Source: an uncultured Clostridia bacterium | GTDB taxonomy: Bacteria; Bacillota; Clostridia; Oscillospirales; CAG-272 | Assembly (NCBI GenBank): GCA_946040935.1 | Contig: CAMGCN010000004.1 | Location: 1 to 14,459 of the forward strand | Length of the DNA: 14,459 nucleotides | Reading direction: 5' to 3' | Part shown: one piece after another, positions 11,161-14,459 of the stretch | Position numbering within the stretch: the first letter of the stretch is position 1 | How the letters are laid out: each line of letters begins with the position of its first letter | The notes under the pieces: model-generated | What the model saw: only the letters and a program-made list of their open reading frames with translations | What the model was told of the DNA's origin: nothing | Databases searched by the model: none | Translations under genes and position numbers: made by a program

Positions 11161-13905
11161 TCATTTATTCATATATGCACAAAACCGACGCAAAACCGAG
11201 CTTACTTCAGCGCGCGTCGCGCTGTCGCCGGGCAAAAATTCAGTCGCTGTTTTTCCCGAAATTATTCCGCAGTCGTGCATAAGCGTAACCGCCTTTACAG
11301 CGTATGCAGAAATATTTTTCTGATCCGCGAACGGAATCGCCGACGTCTCTGGGACAAGGTCTGCATGTGCATAGTCGGCATACCTCTTTAGCATAGCGCA
11401 CATTTGCTCCCGGGTTATCGGCATATCGGGAGAGAAGGTCGTCGCCGAAGTACCGCTTGTAATACCTGCACGGCTCGCCCATTCTACCGCGCCTGCATAC
11501 CATGCTCCTCTTTCCACGTCAGTGAAAACACTTGTCACATTATTATCCGTTTTATTTCCGTAAAGCCTTGAAAGCACTGTTACGAACATAGCTCGCGTAG
11601 CCTTTGTATTAGGACTGAAAATATGCTTTTCAATTCCCGAGAAAAGACCGTTTTCATAAGCAAATCTCACTGACGTTTCATACCACTGACCTGTCTTTAC
11701 GTCTAAAAACGGATTTGCCCAGCTTGAGCAGGTTATTTCCTCTCCCGACACCGTGCCCTGATAGTACGGGTCCGTGTCAAGTATGACAAGCTGTGCTTTG
11801 AATACCTTTCCTACCGCGTCCTCGGGAAGTATGACGCTTTCGCCGTTTTTGTATACCTCGTCATCGCACAGCCAGTTCAGCTCGTAATCATAGAGGCCGT
11901 CATTTATAAATTCTACGCCGCTGTAATCCATAGAGAGAGTCTCTCCGTACTTTGAACTGTCAAAGACAGTCTTTACCTTGCCGCCCACCGTGCGTTTTTC
12001 TATCACGGCAGAAGCGGTGAGGCTTCCCTCATAGTCTCCGTAACCCGTAACCGTAAGAGTAAGGGTTTTTCCGATTTGCTCTTTTTGTAAATACAAAGTC
12101 GGCTCGGAGCTCAATTTCTCGCCGTCGGCACTCCACTCGTATCTGACCGTTGCGTTTTTGTCAGGAAGTACAGCTCCCACCGTTCGGTCGTATTCTACCT
12201 TATCTGAAAAAGCAAGCGTTCCCGTAAGCTTCTTGCGCTTGGGGAAAATTGAAACCGTCCGCAAGGTCCCGTTGTAGCTGCCTGTCGAGTAAACAATACA
12301 ATAAATTTCACAGTTATAGTCGCTCGCCGTAAAATCATATGAGAGTCCCGTCTTTACAGCCGTGCCGTTTTTATACCATTTTGCGCTGTATGTAGCTCCC
12401 GTGGGGTATATGTCGCCTGTGTCAAGAGTGAGAGTCTTTCCTATTCCGACAGTACCTTTAATGCTGATATTTCCGCTGATAGTAGTGTAGCTGTTCGTCC
12501 AGGGCAAATCTATTATCTCGGGATAATTGCTTCCCTGCTTCCATCCTGTACCGAGAGAGGAGGCAAGTGACGCGAGCTTGCTTTCGGATATCGCGCTGAC
12601 GCTTCCGCTTCCGTGTCCTATTCCCGTAGGCGCGGTTCCGTTAAGATAATAGCAGCCTGTACATTCGGTTTTGCTTACCTTATAAGAGCCGGAAGAAAAG
12701 GTGACATTGGCTCCCGTGTATGTATATCCGACTGCTCCTCCGACGCTTTCGCCCGAGCCGAGATATCCTGACGAATAGCTCTTACTTACCGTCGAATAGC
12801 AACTGCCGTACAGTGAATTTGCACAGTTGTACGCGACAATACCGCCGATATATCTGCCGGCCTTTACCGTACCGCGGTTATATGTATTTGAAACAGTGCT
12901 CTTTGCCACCGCGGCAGTTGTGCTGGTCTCTGACTGATTACGGGAAACCACACCGCCCGCGTCAATTCCCGAGCAGACGACCGTTCCCGTATTTCCGCAA
13001 AACTCCACTGTGGCTTCCGCCTTGTTAAAGGTAGTCGTATCATTGACTCCGCAAATTCCGCCGGCCGCCGCGTCACTCGCGGTAACAGAAGCCGTATTTG
13101 AACACAATGATATTTTTGAAACTGACGACGCTTTAGCGTTTGACTTTGCCGTTTCCGCCTGGTTTGTTCCGCATATACCTCCGACAACCATAACGCCGCT
13201 TACATTTTCAGCGTTCGCACAGTTTGTTATGTAGGCCGCGGCGCGTGCGTCCTTTGAAGTTACCGAGCTGACGTAAGAAATGTTAGCGCCTGCAATTCCT
13301 CCCGTGTACTTTTCATATCCCTTGACTTTACCTGCGTTAGTACAATTTGAAATGGTACTTTTCACGTCGCCGCTCTCGGTTACTACCTTTGCACAGCCGA
13401 CAATACCGCCGACATAATTTCCCGTGCCCGTAACAGTACACTCGTTTCTCAAATTTGACAATACGATTTCAGCCGTGGAATTAGTGCTTTTATAAGACGC
13501 TCCCGCAATGCCTCCGACATATTCTCCGCCGCTTACGCTTCCCTGAACGGTCAGATTTTTAATTACGCCGCAGTTCATGCCGAAAAGTCCCTGATAGTTT
13601 GCACTCGTATTGATATACAAACCGCGGACGACATGGCCGTTTCCGTCAAAGGTACCCGTAAAAGCGTTTCCGCTCGTACCTATCGGCACCCACGTGCCGT
13701 AATATGTACCGCGCAAATCTATATCGTTCATAAGTATATATTTGCCCGAAAGATTATTTTTCACATTCACAAGGTCTGCGCGCGTGTATATGGGCGTATA
13801 ACCCGACGGCACCGTCTGCGCCGAACTGCCCGAAGCAACGGACGGTATATAAAGCGAAAAGACGAGCATTACGCACAAAAGCGCTGATATTATTCTTTTT
13901 TTCAT
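11161..13905 (-). CDS. Secreted GLUG-repeat surface protein with three SLH domains
   Basis: A 914-residue exported protein. The start at 13905 (MKKRIISALLCVML) has GGGAGG just upstream and begins a clear signal peptide (residues 1 to about 25, cut near VASGS). An N-terminal module with the DIDLRG...FTGTFDGNGHVVRGL pattern leads into eight GLUG-like repeats, whose [V/I/A/T]GG[I/V/A] cores fall at 130, 165, 201, 241, 281, 316, 353 and 388. From about 475 to 725 there are two to three Ig-like or bacterial surface beta domains. Three SLH domains (731-783, 792-845, 856-909) would anchor it to pyruvylated secondary wall polymer. It is likely a structural or adhesive surface protein; no protease or glycosidase motif is visible. 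It has about 22 cysteines, high for an exported Gram-positive protein. Confidence 0.93.
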   Translation of the reverse strand: MKKRIISALLCVMLVFSLYIPSVASGSSAQTVPSGYTPIYTRADLVNVKNNLSGKYILMNDIDLRGTYYGTWVPIGTSGNAFTGTFDGNGHVVRGLYINTSANYQGLFGMNCGVIKNLTVQGSVSGGEYVGGIAGASYKSTNSTAEIVLSNLRNECTVTGTGNYVGGIVGCAKVVTESGDVKSTISNCTNAGKVKGYEKYTGGIAGANISYVSSVTSKDARAAAYITNCANAENVSGVMVVGGICGTNQAETAKSNAKASSVSKISLCSNTASVTASDAAAGGICGVNDTTTFNKAEATVEFCGNTGTVVCSGIDAGGVVSRNQSETSTTAAVAKSTVSNTYNRGTVKAGRYIGGIVAYNCANSLYGSCYSTVSKSYSSGYLGSGESVGGAVGYTYTGANVTFSSGSYKVSKTECTGCYYLNGTAPTGIGHGSGSVSAISESKLASLASSLGTGWKQGSNYPEIIDLPWTNSYTTISGNISIKGTVGIGKTLTLDTGDIYPTGATYSAKWYKNGTAVKTGLSYDFTASDYNCEIYCIVYSTGSYNGTLRTVSIFPKRKKLTGTLAFSDKVEYDRTVGAVLPDKNATVRYEWSADGEKLSSEPTLYLQKEQIGKTLTLTVTGYGDYEGSLTASAVIEKRTVGGKVKTVFDSSKYGETLSMDYSGVEFINDGLYDYELNWLCDDEVYKNGESVILPEDAVGKVFKAQLVILDTDPYYQGTVSGEEITCSSWANPFLDVKTGQWYETSVRFAYENGLFSGIEKHIFSPNTKATRAMFVTVLSRLYGNKTDNNVTSVFTDVERGAWYAGAVEWASRAGITSGTSATTFSPDMPITREQMCAMLKRYADYAHADLVPETSAIPFADQKNISAYAVKAVTLMHDCGIISGKTATEFLPGDSATRAEVSSVLRRFCAYMNK

Positions 13906-13929
13906 ATTTCCTCCCAAAATTAACAACGG

Positions 13930-13960
13930 CGGCAATCGGAAAATTTCCGAATTTATGCCG
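13930..13960 (-). promoter_or_regulatory. Hairpin in the leader of the SLH-protein gene
   Basis: CGGCA/TGCCG (13930-13934 with 13956-13960) encloses the near-perfect palindrome CGGAAAATTTCCG (13937-13949). It lies 25 nt upstream of the start codon, between promoter and ribosome binding site. A 5' hairpin of this kind could stabilise an abundant surface-protein mRNA; no known riboswitch is recognised. Confidence 0.4.
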
Positions 13961-13979
13961 TAAGCTATATAACATAATA

Positions 13980-14008
13980 ATTCTATCATAATGTCTCACT
14001 TTTTACAA
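13980..14008 (-). promoter_or_regulatory. Promoter of the SLH-protein / XRE operon
   Basis: On the minus strand TTGTAA (14008-14003) and TAGAAT (13985-13980) are spaced 17 bp apart, giving a leader of about 68 nt. Both hexamers differ from consensus by one or two bases. No other pair with proper spacing stands out in this interval. Confidence 0.6.
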
Positions 14009-14093
14009 TAAACAATGATAAATTTACTATTAATTATAGGTCGAACTCTGTCGTGTTTCGGGCGATTTTCTTATTATGTCTTATTAAAACAGC

Positions 14094-14138
14094 AAAACGG
14101 CAGGTCCTCTCGCAAATAAAGCGAAGGCCTGCCGTTTT
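14094..14138 (-). terminator. Terminator of the zinc-ribbon gene
   Basis: AAAACGGCAGG (14094-14104) pairs perfectly with CCTGCCGTTTT (14128-14138), and TCGC/GCGA pairs inside. It begins 14 nt after the stop codon of the gene at 14153. The minus-strand tail is short (CCGTTTTGC) while the plus-strand tail (TTTTATTAT) is longer, so it may act both ways. Confidence 0.8.
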
Positions 14139-14152
14139 ATTATCCTGATATT

Positions 14153-14443
14153 TTATTCATCCTGCGAACGCTGCTGTCTGATTTCCTCAAAACAAGCGCT
14201 GCAGTAAATAGGTCTGTCGTCTGTGGGCTTAAAAGGAACTTTTGCCTCTCCGCCGCACTTTGAGCAAACGCCTACAAAGTATTCTCTTGCAGGTCTTGCC
14301 GCGTTCTTGCGAGCTATACGGCATTCCTTGCATCTTTTCGGTTCGTTCTGATACTGTTTTTCAGCATAGAACTCCTGCTCTCCGGCGGTAAAAACAAATT
14401 CTTTTCCGCAGTCAACGCATGTTAATGTTTTGTCCTCGAACAT
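14153..14443 (-). CDS. Small double zinc-ribbon protein
   Basis: A 96-residue protein of a small family widespread in Bacillota. Residues 6-45 form a zinc ribbon of the zf-trcl type (Cys9-x2-Cys12, then Cys38-x2-Cys41, with the EFVFTAGEQEFYAEKQYQNE signature). Residues 60-84 form a second CxxC...CxxC ribbon (Cys60, Cys63, Cys81, Cys84). The ATG at 14443 has a GAGAGG site 8 nt upstream; the promoter lies outside the window. No function has been settled for this family as far as I know. Zinc ribbons of this type bind nucleic acid or protein. It has its own terminator and appears unrelated to the neighbouring SLH operon. Confidence 0.88.
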   Translation of the reverse strand: MFEDKTLTCVDCGKEFVFTAGEQEFYAEKQYQNEPKRCKECRIARKNAARPAREYFVGVCSKCGGEAKVPFKPTDDRPIYCSACFEEIRQQRSQDE

Positions 14444-14459
14444 TTTAATACCTCTCTTT

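Noticed and set aside
1..14459. CRISPR array, integrase, transposase or phage genes
   Set aside because: No regularly spaced repeats and no recombinase or phage reading frames are visible. The only mobile-like item is the short hairpin repeat.

Overview
The window is a chromosomal piece of a Gram-positive, probably spore-forming Bacillota (class Clostridia, gut-type) genome from a metagenomic or draft assembly. The reasons are strong AGGAGG-type ribosome binding sites, the clostridial style of the S10-cluster proteins, an AbrB/SpoVT-type regulator, a SpoIIQ-like M23 protein, a protein with three C-terminal SLH domains, and an XRE-type regulator with a Cys cluster that I associate with Clostridia. 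I cannot name a genus. Bases 1-45 are not biological: they are an untrimmed Illumina Nextera adapter including an i7 index, so the left contig end is an artefact.

Layout. (1) 46-3782, leftward: the start of the S10 ribosomal protein operon, rpsJ-rplC-rplD-rplW-rplB-rpsS-rplV. rplV is cut at the adapter junction. The operon has a near-consensus promoter at 3754-3782 and a leader of about 290 nt with several predicted hairpins. (2) 3958-4320, rightward: a small AbrB-type regulator with a C-terminal zinc ribbon, divergent from the S10 operon. It ends at a perfect 20-bp bidirectional terminator shared with (3) 4325-5148, leftward: a membrane-anchored, SpoIIQ-like M23 protein with an Asn at an expected catalytic His and a candidate sigma-F-type promoter. 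(4) 5087-5575: a non-coding stretch holding a two-hairpin repeat, a decayed partial copy of it, and terminators. (5) 5576-9582, leftward: a tight four-gene operon of two Gfo/Idh/MocA oxidoreductases alternating with two xylose-isomerase-like TIM-barrel enzymes. An AraC-type regulator at 9739-10527 is divergent from it, and the two predicted promoters physically overlap. (6) 10663-13905, leftward: a secreted GLUG-repeat/SLH surface protein followed after 18 nt by the XRE-type regulator. (7) 14153-14443, leftward: a small double zinc-ribbon protein.

How the genes may work together. The four-enzyme operon has the composition expected of an oxidation, beta-elimination, hydration and reduction route for opening or remodelling sugars through 3-keto intermediates, as known for levoglucosan and some glycosides. 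The substrate cannot be read from the sequence, and no transporter or glycosidase lies in the window. The AraC regulator (cupin domain plus two HTH motifs) is the obvious candidate sensor. This operon and the structured S10 leader are the most interesting items here. Everything else looks like ordinary clostridial chromosome.
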